Source: Sphingomonas hominis
Lineage (GTDB): Bacteria > Pseudomonadota > Alphaproteobacteria > Sphingomonadales > Sphingomonadaceae
DNA: 62,681 nucleotides
Direction of reading: 5' to 3'
NCBI RefSeq assembly: GCF_013328205.1
Contig: NZ_JABULH010000009.1
Span: forward strand, 1-62,681
Shown here: in pieces, positions 1-8,923 of the stretch
Layout of the letters: each line of letters opens with the position of its first letter
Numbering within the stretch: position 1 is the first letter of the stretch
Translations under genes and position numbers: made by a program
Notes under the pieces: model-generated
Databases searched by the model: none
What the model saw: the letters and a program-made list of their open reading frames with translations, nothing else
What the model was told of the DNA's origin: nothing

Positions 1-76
1 ATACCCGTCACACCGCTCGACAAACGGGGTCCCTTTTGGACGCCGATAGGGGGTCCTTTTTGGACGCCGATTGACA
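1..76. mobile_element. Probable terminus of an IS21-type insertion sequence
   Basis: Two near-identical 22-bp direct repeats lie at 26-47 and 50-71, each ending in GGACGCCGAT, followed by TTGACA, which ends in CA. Multiple terminal repeats and TG...CA ends are typical of the IS21 family, whose body would lie left of the window. The next gene has no natural 5' end, which fits an insertion here. The family assignment is inference because no transposase is visible. Confidence 0.5.
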
Positions 77-595
77 GACGCGTGGATCCCGACGACGCTC
101 CCCGGCGTCGAGGGGGCGCGTGATTGGGCGCGCGACACGCTAGGCATGGGCCAGGGAACAAGCCACGTTTACGAGCTGCCGCGGGGAGAGCGGGCAACGC
201 TGCCGATCTCCGGACGGTTGAGCTCGAACATGGGGGGGCGCATCGACCCGGTAACCGGGCAGCCGGGGCATCATCACCGCGGCGTCGATATCGCGGCAGC
301 GCTGGGCACTGAAATCCGTGCGCCAGCGTCCGGCCGAGTGGTGAAGAATGACTTTCAAGGAGGCGGTGCTGGGAACTACCTAGTTCTGCAGCATGGCGAC
401 GGGTCGCAAAGCAAATACTTCCACATGCAGGACCGGTCGGCATTTCCGGTAGGTAGTAACGTTGAGGCGGGCTCAGTTCTTGGTCGGGTGGGAAGCACGG
501 GCAAGTCGACCGGCCCGCACCTTCATTACGAGCTTTGGAAGGATGGCAGGCCGGTCGACCCCAAGCGGTTCCAGCTTAGGAATGCCCAGGAATAA
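71..595 (+). CDS. M23-family metallopeptidase, 5'-truncated
   Basis: This is a zinc endopeptidase domain of the LytM/M23 family, which cuts peptide cross-links in peptidoglycan. The metal site is visible as HRGVD (about residues 69-73, H-x3-D) and HLHYE near residue 152 (HxH). The 174 residues are almost entirely the catalytic domain; there is no signal peptide or N-terminal region. The only usable start is a TTG inside the presumed IS end, and an in-frame TAG lies at 47-49, so the 5' part was probably removed by the insertion. In mobile elements such enzymes often open the wall for conjugation machinery. Whether the fragment is still expressed is unclear. Confidence 0.8.
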   Translation: MTDAWIPTTLPGVEGARDWARDTLGMGQGTSHVYELPRGERATLPISGRLSSNMGGRIDPVTGQPGHHHRGVDIAAALGTEIRAPASGRVVKNDFQGGGAGNYLVLQHGDGSQSKYFHMQDRSAFPVGSNVEAGSVLGRVGSTGKSTGPHLHYELWKDGRPVDPKRFQLRNAQE

Positions 596-836
596 GGAAT
601 AGGCCGATAAACATGACGATCAGCACGGCAGCAACGATCCAACGTGCGTGCGGCGACACTTCGTTTTCCACATCAGCGGTGCTGGATGGGTAAACCTCGT
701 CCAGTAGCTCTCTGCCACGAGGGGTAGAGGGGTCGAAAAGATTGTCTGGATTCACCGAGAAGGACGAGGCGGGGAATGCTGGCCCTTGAGCGCGGCCGGC
801 ATCCCAGTCCATCTGACCAGTATCATGGTTCAACAT
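576..836 (-). CDS. Small C-terminally anchored membrane protein
   Basis: An 86-residue protein with no recognised family. The chosen ATG has an AGGAGA ribosome site 8 nt upstream; a longer upstream reading frame lacks this. The first 60 residues are polar and acidic (for example STADVENEV), and one membrane segment follows near the C-terminus (WIVAAVLIVMFIGLFLIPG). It converges on the M23 gene and overlaps its last 20 nt. The topology suggests a tail-anchored inner-membrane protein with a cytoplasmic N-terminal domain. Function unknown. Confidence 0.6.
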   Translation of the reverse strand: MLNHDTGQMDWDAGRAQGPAFPASSFSVNPDNLFDPSTPRGRELLDEVYPSSTADVENEVSPHARWIVAAVLIVMFIGLFLIPGHS

Positions 837-960
837 GGCCGCTTCTCCTGCACCAATCGGCTTAACCAGGCGCGATTTACGCTTGCAAAGCGTAGCAGAC
901 CGTATTGAACTAAGCGAGCGGTTTTCCGTATTTGTTCTTTCCGACGTTGCAGGACGCGCG

Positions 961-1323
961 ATGACGGCGAAGGAGGCAGTAGAGGATCCTCGCATCGCTG
1001 CTCGGTACGAGGAGCTGTTGGCAGCGCATCTCGGTTTCTACGAGGCGCTGCGACTGCGCGAGCGGCGACCCAGGAGCGCTGCGCAGCGCCAATTTCAGGA
1101 CGTGGCTTGGGGACGGGCCGAGCCGGCAAGCGAACACGAGAAGGCCTATGTCTGGCACCTTCGACGGCACCGGATCGCACCGTTTAATTCAGGAGCGCCA
1201 TCGCAGCACATCGATGACGCGATGACCGAATTTGAGCCTGGATCTCGACCTGTCAGTAGCGAGGTTGGAGTGAAGTGGGACAATGCGTGGCGTGAAATAC
1301 GCGGCGGTCGAGAGTTCTGGTAA
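961..1323 (+). CDS. DUF413-like protein
   Basis: A 120-residue protein whose residues about 15-60 match the DUF413 pattern (MaoP-like): an E-L...FYEAL helix, an R-R-P-x3-AQRQF step, then W-G-R-A-E-P-A-S-E-H-E-K-A-Y. DUF413 includes the enterobacterial MaoP protein of chromosome organisation, but here the function is unknown. The ATG at 961 has AGGA seven nt upstream. An in-frame ATG at 835 is possible but has no ribosome site and collides with the divergent start at 836. The C-terminal half has no recognised domain. Confidence 0.55.
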   Translation: MTAKEAVEDPRIAARYEELLAAHLGFYEALRLRERRPRSAAQRQFQDVAWGRAEPASEHEKAYVWHLRRHRIAPFNSGAPSQHIDDAMTEFEPGSRPVSSEVGVKWDNAWREIRGGREFW

Positions 1324-1837
1324 ACGATCTGGCAAGCGCAAACGCGCAAGATCGATAACATAGATTATGTTAAATTCGCGTGTTGTGCGGTGTGAGAGGG
1401 AGGATCCGGCGAGGAAATCCGCTGGTCGTCGGCTGAACCTCAGCCGCGTTGACGGACGCACAGACCAGTTCCTGCACGAGATTTAAGAGACGCGACAGCG
1501 CAGCACTTATGAGCGCCTCCTCGTCGCGGCACACCCGTCGGCTGCGTAAGGCGGGAACCACGTTGAAACGGAACGGTTTCCTTTTGTTGCGCTTCTCCTC
1601 TATCCCGCAGGTGCGACAATGCGGCCTGATCAAGAGAATGTCAGAGAACATGAACCGGCACAATCCGGCACTCGCCGGGCGAGTGTTCCGGGAACTCTTC
1701 TCGAAAGCTATGGCCTCTGCTCGCGCGGAGAATGCCGGCAGGGAGCGAAGCAGGCGATTTGATTGAGACCTGAGCGCGGAACGAAGCTCGGGGCTACAAG
1801 CGGGGCCACAGAGCAGATCGAATGGAAGAGGATCGTC
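1324..1837. other. Intergenic stretch with an EcfG-like motif cluster
   Basis: No convincing gene is seen; short frames on both strands lack ribosome sites. At 1554-1579 there is GGAAC followed 17 nt later by GTTT, and 1564-1586 closely resembles the 17050-17075 region that holds a perfect EcfG promoter (shared GAAACGGAACGGTT core). This could be a stress-response promoter, but the -10 element is poor. Confidence 0.3.
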
Positions 1838-2812
1838 GTGGATAAAGAGGCAGCGGAGCGAACGGCGGCCGTTCTTGCTCGGAGAGCGCTGAGCTTGTTG
1901 GACGGCGTTGACGCCGGCGGCAGCCTCTTTGCTTGTCGTCTCTCCGAGGCGCTGGATGTCGCCGTACCGAATGCGACCGACATGGCACCGCGGTCCTCAA
2001 TGATGGAGCTGGTCTCTCCCGGCCCGCACGCGGCTACGCCGCTCGCCACCTTTGGCTTGGCTGATGGCCAAGTCGTTGCGATCAATCCCGCTACCGTGTC
2101 GCACCTGTGCAGCGACGATTTCGCGACGACAATTCGCTTCCTTGATGGCTCGCAGGTGCAGCTCAAGGTTCCGTACGAAAAGGTCGTGATGGGGCTCGGT
2201 CTGCCCTCCAAAAGTCAGCCGCCAGCAAATGGCTTCATGCCAGTCAATGGCGCTCGCCATGTTCTTCGAAACCTGCTCACCATCGTCTCAGCGACGACCA
2301 ATCAGGTGTTGGACGGCGACGAGCCTCTTCTTGAGAAGGGCCGAGAGCTGTCAGCCCGGGTGGCGATGCTCAGCAGGATCAGCGACTTGATCGTGCAACC
2401 CGAGGCCCACGTCACCGATCTTCAGACACTGGTCGAGCTGGCGCTTGCCGAAGGGGGTCGTAGTCGCGTTCGCATCGTCGGCTCACCTGTTCCGGTAGGA
2501 CCGAGCACGGCGGCGGCCCTTGCGCTCGCTGTTCACGAGCTGGAGGTGCATTCGCTGCGCTACGGCGCCTTAAGTGAAAAAGACGGATACGTGTCATTAC
2601 GTTGGGAGGTCAACGTCACGGACCAGCCGCACATCTGGCTTCAATGGGCAGAACGTGACGGTCCGCAAGTAAGGACGCCGCTTTGCACATGGAGTGAACG
2701 CTTGCTCGAGGTCGCCACCCCAAAGCGGCTAGGCGGTGTTGGAGGCGTCGATGACCTCCCAACCGGGCTGATCTGGTCGCTTCATGCACCCGTCGCTGCG
2801 CTTCAGGCCTGA
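1838..2812 (+). CDS. Degenerate HWE/HisKA_2-type histidine kinase-like protein
   Basis: The C-terminal half resembles HWE-family sensor kinases: H-V-L-R-N-L-L-T-I-V around the phospho-acceptor His, then R-x-L-x-R-I-S-D-L-I, a V-G-P-S-T-A-A-A-L-A-L-A-V-H-E-L helix, and L-R-Y-G-A-L-S. The usual N-box Asn (HELxTNAxKYG) is replaced (HELEVHSLRYG), and the glycine-rich G-box near the C-terminus is missing, so ATP binding is doubtful. No sensor domain is recognisable in the N-terminal 150 residues. The GTG start has GGAAGAGG upstream; an in-frame TTG at 1763 is an alternative. It may act as a phosphotransfer partner or decoy rather than a kinase. Its neighbours include stress-type genes. Confidence 0.7.
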   Translation: MDKEAAERTAAVLARRALSLLDGVDAGGSLFACRLSEALDVAVPNATDMAPRSSMMELVSPGPHAATPLATFGLADGQVVAINPATVSHLCSDDFATTIRFLDGSQVQLKVPYEKVVMGLGLPSKSQPPANGFMPVNGARHVLRNLLTIVSATTNQVLDGDEPLLEKGRELSARVAMLSRISDLIVQPEAHVTDLQTLVELALAEGGRSRVRIVGSPVPVGPSTAAALALAVHELEVHSLRYGALSEKDGYVSLRWEVNVTDQPHIWLQWAERDGPQVRTPLCTWSERLLEVATPKRLGGVGGVDDLPTGLIWSLHAPVAALQA

Positions 2813-2818
2813 ACTGCT

Positions 2819-3007
2819 TTAGTGACGGTCGCCCGGTTCGCTGAGGTTCTGTTCGACAAGCGCCTCGACCGCAGCACTGCTGATCCGCTCGGCCGTACGC
2901 AACGCTGCTTTTGGCGTCATCACGACGTCGACGGCATCCGGGCCTTTAACTGCGACCAGGCCGTGGTTCGCCTCCGCTTCCGAAGGGGCGTCGTGTACCT
3001 CTTTCAT
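2819..3007 (-). CDS. Small conserved-looking hypothetical protein
   Basis: A 62-residue, soluble, moderately acidic protein without cysteines or membrane segments and without a recognised family. The ATG has a strong GAGAGGAG ribosome site about 7 nt upstream, which is the main support for the gene. It converges with the kinase-like gene, leaving a 6-bp gap. Upstream lies the leader of the divergent YciF-like gene, so the two may share a stress-regulated intergenic region. Confidence 0.55.
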   Translation of the reverse strand: MKEVHDAPSEAEANHGLVAVKGPDAVDVVMTPKAALRTAERISSAAVEALVEQNLSEPGDRH

Positions 3008-3186
3008 AGTTCTGCTCCTCTCAAGTGGGAACGCAAGAGCTCTTGCCAAGGTTTCCACGATCACGTTGGCGACGATTGCTCAGGTGGGCGCGCGGTTCCT
3101 AACTCATTCCGACGCCGGTGCCTTCCCCAGGCGATCATCCGCGATCGACAAAGGGTATAGTCCATACTCCCGCCTCGTGTTCCGAC

Positions 3187-3210
3187 GGAACTTCAATCGC
3201 CTTCAAGGTT
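3187..3210 (+). promoter_or_regulatory. Possible EcfG-type promoter for the YciF-like gene
   Basis: GGAAC at 3187-3191 is followed after 16 nt by GTTA (GGTT at 15 nt). The EcfG consensus is GGAAC-N16/17-CGTT, so the -35 is perfect and the -10 is weak. It lies about 55 nt before the start codon of a typical stress gene. Confidence 0.4.
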
Positions 3211-3263
3211 AATGAACAAGCCGCTCTTCGTTCGAGCCGGCCGCAGGATGAGGATGAGGCTCC

Positions 3264-3743
3264 ATGGAAAAAGACAATCTGCAGAAGCTCGTAGTTCAGG
3301 GACTGGCTGCGATGAAGGCCGGCAGTGATGTGGCTGCAAAGGCAACCGACGAGGTCAATAATGATGCCCGCCACCCGGCCCTGAAAGCGGCGCTCGAGGA
3401 AGGAAACCGGGCATCCCGGCAGTGGGCCGATAAGATCGAGCGTGCTGTCCAGCAGACGGGGTCGGGTGAGCAGCAGGACAACCCCGTGCTCGAAGCCCAT
3501 TACGAAGTAAGTCGCAGGATCCGCCAACAGGCTGCGGACGACACCTCACGGGACCTCGGCATTATTGCAAGCGGACAGTTGGCGCTGCACTACTGGGTCG
3601 CATCCTTCGGCACGATGGCGAGCTATTGCGGACACCTTGGGATGGAGGACGTGGCGCGTGACATGAAGGCGTGCGCGGACGAGGCAAAAGAGGCGGACGC
3701 CAAGCACACCGAACTCGCCGAACAGCTGCTAAGCGGGAACTGA
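3264..3743 (+). CDS. DUF892 / YciF-like ferritin-fold protein
   Basis: A 159-residue, almost fully helical protein matching the YciF/DUF892 four-helix-bundle family, which is common in general-stress regulons. Characteristic pieces are the N-terminal L-V-V-Q-G-L-A-A-M-K helix, H-P-A-L-K-A-A-L-E-E-G, the central H-Y-W-V-A-S-F-G-T segment, and C-terminal A-D-E-A-K-E-A-D-A-K-H-T-E-L. Candidate metal ligands are the Glu and His residues in these helices. GAGG sits just upstream of the ATG. A candidate EcfG promoter precedes it. The biochemical role of the family is not settled. Confidence 0.85.
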   Translation: MEKDNLQKLVVQGLAAMKAGSDVAAKATDEVNNDARHPALKAALEEGNRASRQWADKIERAVQQTGSGEQQDNPVLEAHYEVSRRIRQQAADDTSRDLGIIASGQLALHYWVASFGTMASYCGHLGMEDVARDMKACADEAKEADAKHTELAEQLLSGN

Positions 3744-4097
3744 GCGACAAGCGTTTCGAACGGCCTCAGAACTCGTCCGGGATCGAACGGTTTCAGCAAG
3801 GCGAAGGAGCAGTGGGTGATTGTGCCCCTGCCCTTTCGCCTGGAACGCAATGATCATGGATACGGCTGGTAAGCGCCTCGAAGCCAGGACTGCGCGCTAG
3901 GTTGTACCACACGAACTGCACAGGCCGAGGGCGCGCCGCCAGTCGGCCGGCTCGTGTGGCATGTCGGTATCAGGACGGCCGAGTCCCGGTCGGAACAAGA
4001 AGTGAGCGGCGCCGCTGAGTTCGCCACAATCGCTGATTTGCACAATGGGAAGCGGGCCCAGACTTGGCACACTCGCCCGAAGACGAGAGGATCAACA

Positions 4098-5083
<986 letters not shown>

Positions 5084-5087
<4 letters not shown>

Positions 5088-5935
5088 GCGCGCCCGAGGA
5101 GCACGGGCTCGCCGGCCAAGTCGCGATCGTCACGGGCGGCGGTCGCGGGCTGGGCCGCGCCATGACGCTGGGGCTAGCGCAGGCCGGCGTGCGGGTGATC
5201 GCCACCGCTGCACGCGAGCTTGCCGAAGTCGAGGCGGTCGCAAAGGAGGCAGAGCGTGAATGCGGCGACGATCGGGTGCGGCCGCTGCTCGCCGACGTGA
5301 CCCGGGCGGCGGATTGTGCCGCGGCGGTGCGCGAAGCGGTCGCGCGGTTCGGCCGGCTCGACATCCTCGTCAACAACGCCGGGCGCGGCATGAAGTATGT
5401 AAGCGATACCTTCCTGACCGAACCGACCCGATTCTGGGAGGTCGCCCCCGACACCTGGCGCCTGGTGATCGACACCAACGTCAACGGACCGTTCCTGATG
5501 GCGCGCGCGGCTGTCCCGGCGATGCTGGAGAGAGGCAGCGGGAGGATCGTCAACGTCTCGATGAACCGCGAGACGATGCGGCGCAGAGGCTTCTCGCCCT
5601 ATGGCCCGTCCAAAGCGGCGCTGGATTCAGAAACCGCGATCTGGGCGCAGGACCTTGCTGATAGCGGCATCACGGTGAACGCGCTGCTGCCAGGGGGCGC
5701 AACGCTGACCGGCATGATCCCCGAAGGGCTGCCGGACAGTGCCCGCGCCGGGCTGCTGTCGCCCGAGATCGTGGTCCCGCCGCTGCTCTGGCTCTGCTCC
5801 GACGCTGCCGCGACGGTGACGGGCAAACGGCTGGATGCCTGGCGGTGGACGGGGGCGCAGTCGGCGGGCGAGCCGGGGCATGACGCGATCGAGGATGCCG
5901 CCTGGCAGGACAGCCACGGGGCAGAACTCGCCTGA
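5084..5935 (+). CDS. Short-chain dehydrogenase/reductase
   Basis: A 283-residue classical SDR with a Rossmann fold. Cofactor motif T-G-G-G-R-G-L-G-R (TGxxxGxG) is near residue 18, N-N-A-G near residue 97, and the catalytic Y-G-P-S-K (YxxxK) is present, with Ser upstream in N-V-S-M-N. The P-G-G-A-T-L-T loop after strand 6 is typical. Length is slightly above the usual 250 because of a C-terminal extension. The GTG start overlaps the stop of the aldo/keto reductase, so the pair is translationally coupled. Substrate unknown. Confidence 0.92.
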
Positions 5936-6454
5936 CCAGCCGAGACCGCGTCCTTTCACGATCGCAGCGTCGTCCAGACGCGTAGTGCCCAGCGTGGCAG
6001 CGCCGAACGATCCGCAATCGTCCGATCGCCCCACCTTCCCCAAGCGACGCCCAGACGCGAACCAGCGCGTTCAGCTGCTGCTCCCGGACAGTGATGGCGT
6101 TGAGCTCGACCGCGAAGAGGTTTCTGTGGGCATCAAGCTCGTCGAGGTACGAGGCATAACTCCGCGGTAACGATCGCGAGCGAGATTCGACGGTCGCTGC
6201 AGGATCGACCGTCGAACCGAAACGTGGACGATCTGTTCCCGTAGCACCTGCTCGCTTGTAACCAGGGCGCAACGATCAGAGGTGAATGCTAACGAAAATA
6301 CATGATCCAGGGAAAATCGCCTGTTTGGCAGCGATTAACGGGCAAACTCGCGAGACGACTCCATCGCGCCATCATTAACTCGTGGCGCCACGGGGGCTCA
6401 TCGCGGGTCTGAAACGGAAGGGACACAAACGGGATCTGGTGGATCCTAAGAAAG
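5936..6454. other. Gene-free stretch
   Basis: About 520 bp without an intact gene. The only recognisable content is the efflux-gene relic at 6033-6161 on the minus strand. No terminator or promoter stood out. Confidence 0.5.
6033..6161 (-). pseudogene. Relic of a NodT-type outer-membrane efflux gene (C-terminal end)
   Basis: One minus-strand frame encodes S-Y-L-D-E-L-D-A-H-R-N-L-F-A-V-E-L then R-E-Q-Q-L-N-A-L-V-R-V-W-A-S-L-G-E-G. This matches the last helical hairpin of NodT/OprM-type outer-membrane factors (typically SYLDVLDAQRxLFxAE...QLxALVxLYxALGGG). Nothing upstream in any frame continues the domain, so it is a decayed fragment. The intact homologue at 14398-15825 is a different gene. 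It suggests an efflux operon was once present here and was deleted. Confidence 0.6.
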
Positions 6455-7132
6455 TCATCCGACGGCGCAGCGAGCGGCCGCACGCTCCGCGCGCCACCTT
6501 CGCAGCAGTTCGATCTGCTTTGAGTGTTCATCATCAACGCGCGACGGCTCATACCGAGGGGACGAATCGACCGACAGGATCCGGGATGCTGTCCCCTTGG
6601 CTGGCACGACGTTCGCTTGATCCAGGAGTGCGCGCAGCATCTGCCGCCCTCTCACCACGCGGCTCTTGATCGTACCGACAGGAACCTGTTCGATCGTGGC
6701 TGTCTCTTCGTAGCTCAAACCCTCGATCCCGACAAATTGGATGCACCGCTGCTGCTCGGGTGTCAGGCGCGGCCACAGGCGGCGAACATCGCCCAATGTC
6801 ACGACCGATTCTTGATTTGACGCCACCGGAACATCAATGAGTTCGGCGGTCTCGCCTGCCTGTCCCGCACCTTTACGACGAACCTGCGACAAAAAGGAGT
6901 TGCGAAGGATACGGAAGGTCCAAGCTTTCAAATTCGTGCCGGCCTCGAAGGACGCACGGCTGCGCCAGGCTTTCAGCACGGTATCCTGAACGAGATCCTG
7001 TGCAGCATCGGGATTTCTTGTTAGCGATCGCGCATAGCTCGCCAGCCTGGGCATCAAGTCGCTCAGTGCAGCACCGAAGTCAGACAACTCCTCAGCCGGT
7101 ACATGCGCTTCGTGATCCGGTTGTTCCGACAC
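6455..7132 (-). CDS. EcfG-like ECF sigma factor
   Basis: A 225-residue ECF sigma factor. Region 2 includes A-R-S-L-T-R-N-P-D-A-A-Q-D-L-V-Q-D-T, K-A-W-R-S-R and A-W-T-F-R-I-L-R-N. Region 4 includes L-T-P-E-Q-Q-R-C-I and L-S-Y-E-E-T-A-T-I-E-Q-V-P-V-G-T-I-K-S-R. The sequence resembles the EcfG (general stress) group, and there is a 45-residue C-terminal extension. The GTG start has GAGGG upstream. No NepR or PhyR gene is adjacent, so it is probably an accessory paralogue. A perfect EcfG-type promoter at 7197-7221 points to activation by itself or by the chromosomal EcfG. Confidence 0.88.
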   Translation of the reverse strand: MSEQPDHEAHVPAEELSDFGAALSDLMPRLASYARSLTRNPDAAQDLVQDTVLKAWRSRASFEAGTNLKAWTFRILRNSFLSQVRRKGAGQAGETAELIDVPVASNQESVVTLGDVRRLWPRLTPEQQRCIQFVGIEGLSYEETATIEQVPVGTIKSRVVRGRQMLRALLDQANVVPAKGTASRILSVDSSPRYEPSRVDDEHSKQIELLRRWRAERAAARCAVG

Positions 7133-7196
7133 GCAAAAGCCCTCGCTCGATCGAACCAGGGTGCGGTTTATACACCGCCTGGTTTACTTGTTCGGA

Positions 7197-7221
7197 AACG
7201 CCCCCTCTCGTGGGTTGTTCC
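7197..7221 (-). promoter_or_regulatory. EcfG-type promoter of the sigma factor gene
   Basis: On the minus strand the sequence reads GGAAC-N16-CGTT (GTTCC at 7217-7221 and AACG at 7197-7200 on the plus strand). This is a perfect match to the alphaproteobacterial general stress consensus. Transcription would start near 7190, leaving a leader of about 60 nt before the GTG. Confidence 0.8.
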
Positions 7222-7309
7222 ACTTCTCAGCGAGGAGCCGGATACCCGAACAAGCGCGCGAAAGGGTAAGGGTGGAGAGTCGGGTGTGGGAAGGTCGGGC
7301 AGCAGGAAG

Positions 7310-8923
7310 TCAGCGCCTCTGCCTGCTCGAAAACCAAGCCCAGCCTGCAGGCAGCACCGCAGACGCCATCAACATCGCGCCGACAACATCATGGTCGCGC
7401 TGAAGGATCGCGCCCGCGACAAGCAGTCCGGTGGACAGAATGTTGGGATCGGCGCGCCGGGGCGATGCCGGAGTTGGGAAAACCGCGCCTCCCTGCAATT
7501 CGATCGGCAGCGCACCCGACCGCGCAACCCGCTCGGCGAAGGCCACCAGCTCGGGCGAGGCGGCGGCCAGACGGCCCAGGCTCGTCGCCAGCCGGCGTCC
7601 GCCACGCTTTAGGCCGGCTGGGCCGATCCGCTCCCGCAGCAGTTCGCGCGCGATCGGTGCCGCGCGCGCGGCAATGTCAAAGCCGGGATCAAGCCGTCGC
7701 ACGAATCCTTCGGCGATCAACAGGGTGCGCAGCAGCAGGGCGAGGTCGGGTGGCAGCGCCAGGCGGTAGGTGCGCAGCAGCGCGAACACGCGGCCGAAGA
7801 TGTCGGCGAGCTCGATCTGCTGGAGTACCGCCCCGCGGAACTGGTCGATCAGCGCGTCGAGGTCGCGGGTCAGTGCCGGGCGATCGACGTCGGTCTCGCC
7901 CGACCATTGCAACAGTACGTCCGTCACCGATCGTGTGTCCTCACCCGCGATGGCAAGGACGAGCGTGACAACCTCGTTCCGCCGGGCGGGACTGAGCACG
8001 CCGACCGCCCCGAAGTCGATGAACGCCAACGACCCGTCGGCCAGAACAAACACGTTGCCGGGATGGGGGTCCGCGTGGAACCGGCCGTTGAAGATGATCA
8101 TCCGCAGCACCGCATCGGCATATCTGCCGGCGACGTCGGCAGCGCCCTGACCCGCCCCGTCCTCACCCGCTCGGTCGAGGATCGCGCGGACCGGCACGCC
8201 GTCGAGCCGTTCCTGCACGTTGATCCGGCGACCAACCTGATCCCAGTAGAAGCCGGGCGTGCGAACGCCGAGCGGCTGCAGGAACACGCCGATGCTCTCG
8301 CAGGCTGCCGCTTCGGCGCTGAGGTCCATTTCCTGCGACAGGCTCTCAGCGAAGAACCGGAGCAGTTCGTCAGGCTTGAGGCGACGGATCTCCGGTGAGT
8401 GTCTCGCGGCGAGCCGCGCAATGCGGCGAAGCAGCCTCAGGTCGGCATCGACGCGTTCCGCGATCCCCGGTCGGCGTACCTTTACCACGACCTCGGTTCC
8501 GTCGCGCAGGATGGCGCCATGAACCTGCGCGATCGAGGCCGCGGCGATCGGTTCGCGGTCGAAGCTCGCGAACACGTCCGCGATCGGGGAGCCAAGCGCG
8601 GTCAGGATCGTCGGCTCCAGCGCCTCGAACGGCAGCGGGGTCACCCGGTCCTGCAGCGTCGACAACGCGCGCACCCATTCCGGCCCGAGCAGGTCTTCAC
8701 GGGTCGCGAGCACCTGCCCCAGCTTGACCGCGACGGGTCCAAGGTCTCGCAGCAGCGCGACGACCCGCTCGGGGGTACCGACGTCCACCGGCTGCTCCGA
8801 ACGACCGGGCAGCAGGCCCAGGCGCGAGGCGAGCCCGTTGAAGCCATGGCGCCCCATGATCTGGAGGAGCTCGGCCAGGCGCGCGCGCTCACCGATCTGA
8901 GGTTCGTCGTCGGTGGTGGGCAT
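7310..8923 (-). CDS. ABC1/UbiB family kinase-like protein
   Basis: A 537-residue atypical kinase of the ABC1/UbiB/AarF family, associated with ubiquinone biosynthesis. Family motifs are all present: P-V-A-V-K-L-G-Q-V-L (KxGQ), A-A-A-S-I-A-Q-V-H-G (Ala-rich loop), V-V-V-K-V-R-R-P-G (nucleotide Lys), H-A-D-P-H-P-G-N (catalytic loop) and F-I-D-F-G-A-V-G (DFG). Two hydrophobic stretches lie at the C-terminus, as is usual. The ATG overlaps the TetR stop as TGATG, indicating translational coupling; an in-frame TTG at 8935 is less likely. Its place after tetR and mlaD suggests an envelope or stress role rather than the housekeeping ubiB gene. Confidence 0.88.
   Translation of the reverse strand: MPTTDDEPQIGERARLAELLQIMGRHGFNGLASRLGLLPGRSEQPVDVGTPERVVALLRDLGPVAVKLGQVLATREDLLGPEWVRALSTLQDRVTPLPFEALEPTILTALGSPIADVFASFDREPIAAASIAQVHGAILRDGTEVVVKVRRPGIAERVDADLRLLRRIARLAARHSPEIRRLKPDELLRFFAESLSQEMDLSAEAAACESIGVFLQPLGVRTPGFYWDQVGRRINVQERLDGVPVRAILDRAGEDGAGQGAADVAGRYADAVLRMIIFNGRFHADPHPGNVFVLADGSLAFIDFGAVGVLSPARRNEVVTLVLAIAGEDTRSVTDVLLQWSGETDVDRPALTRDLDALIDQFRGAVLQQIELADIFGRVFALLRTYRLALPPDLALLLRTLLIAEGFVRRLDPGFDIAARAAPIARELLRERIGPAGLKRGGRRLATSLGRLAAASPELVAFAERVARSGALPIELQGGAVFPTPASPRRADPNILSTGLLVAGAILQRDHDVVGAMLMASAVLPAGWAWFSSRQRR

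Noticed and set aside
1449-1766. 105-codon plus-strand frame before the kinase-like gene
   Set aside because: No ribosome site, Arg/Ser-rich shadow composition, and it covers what looks like promoter DNA.
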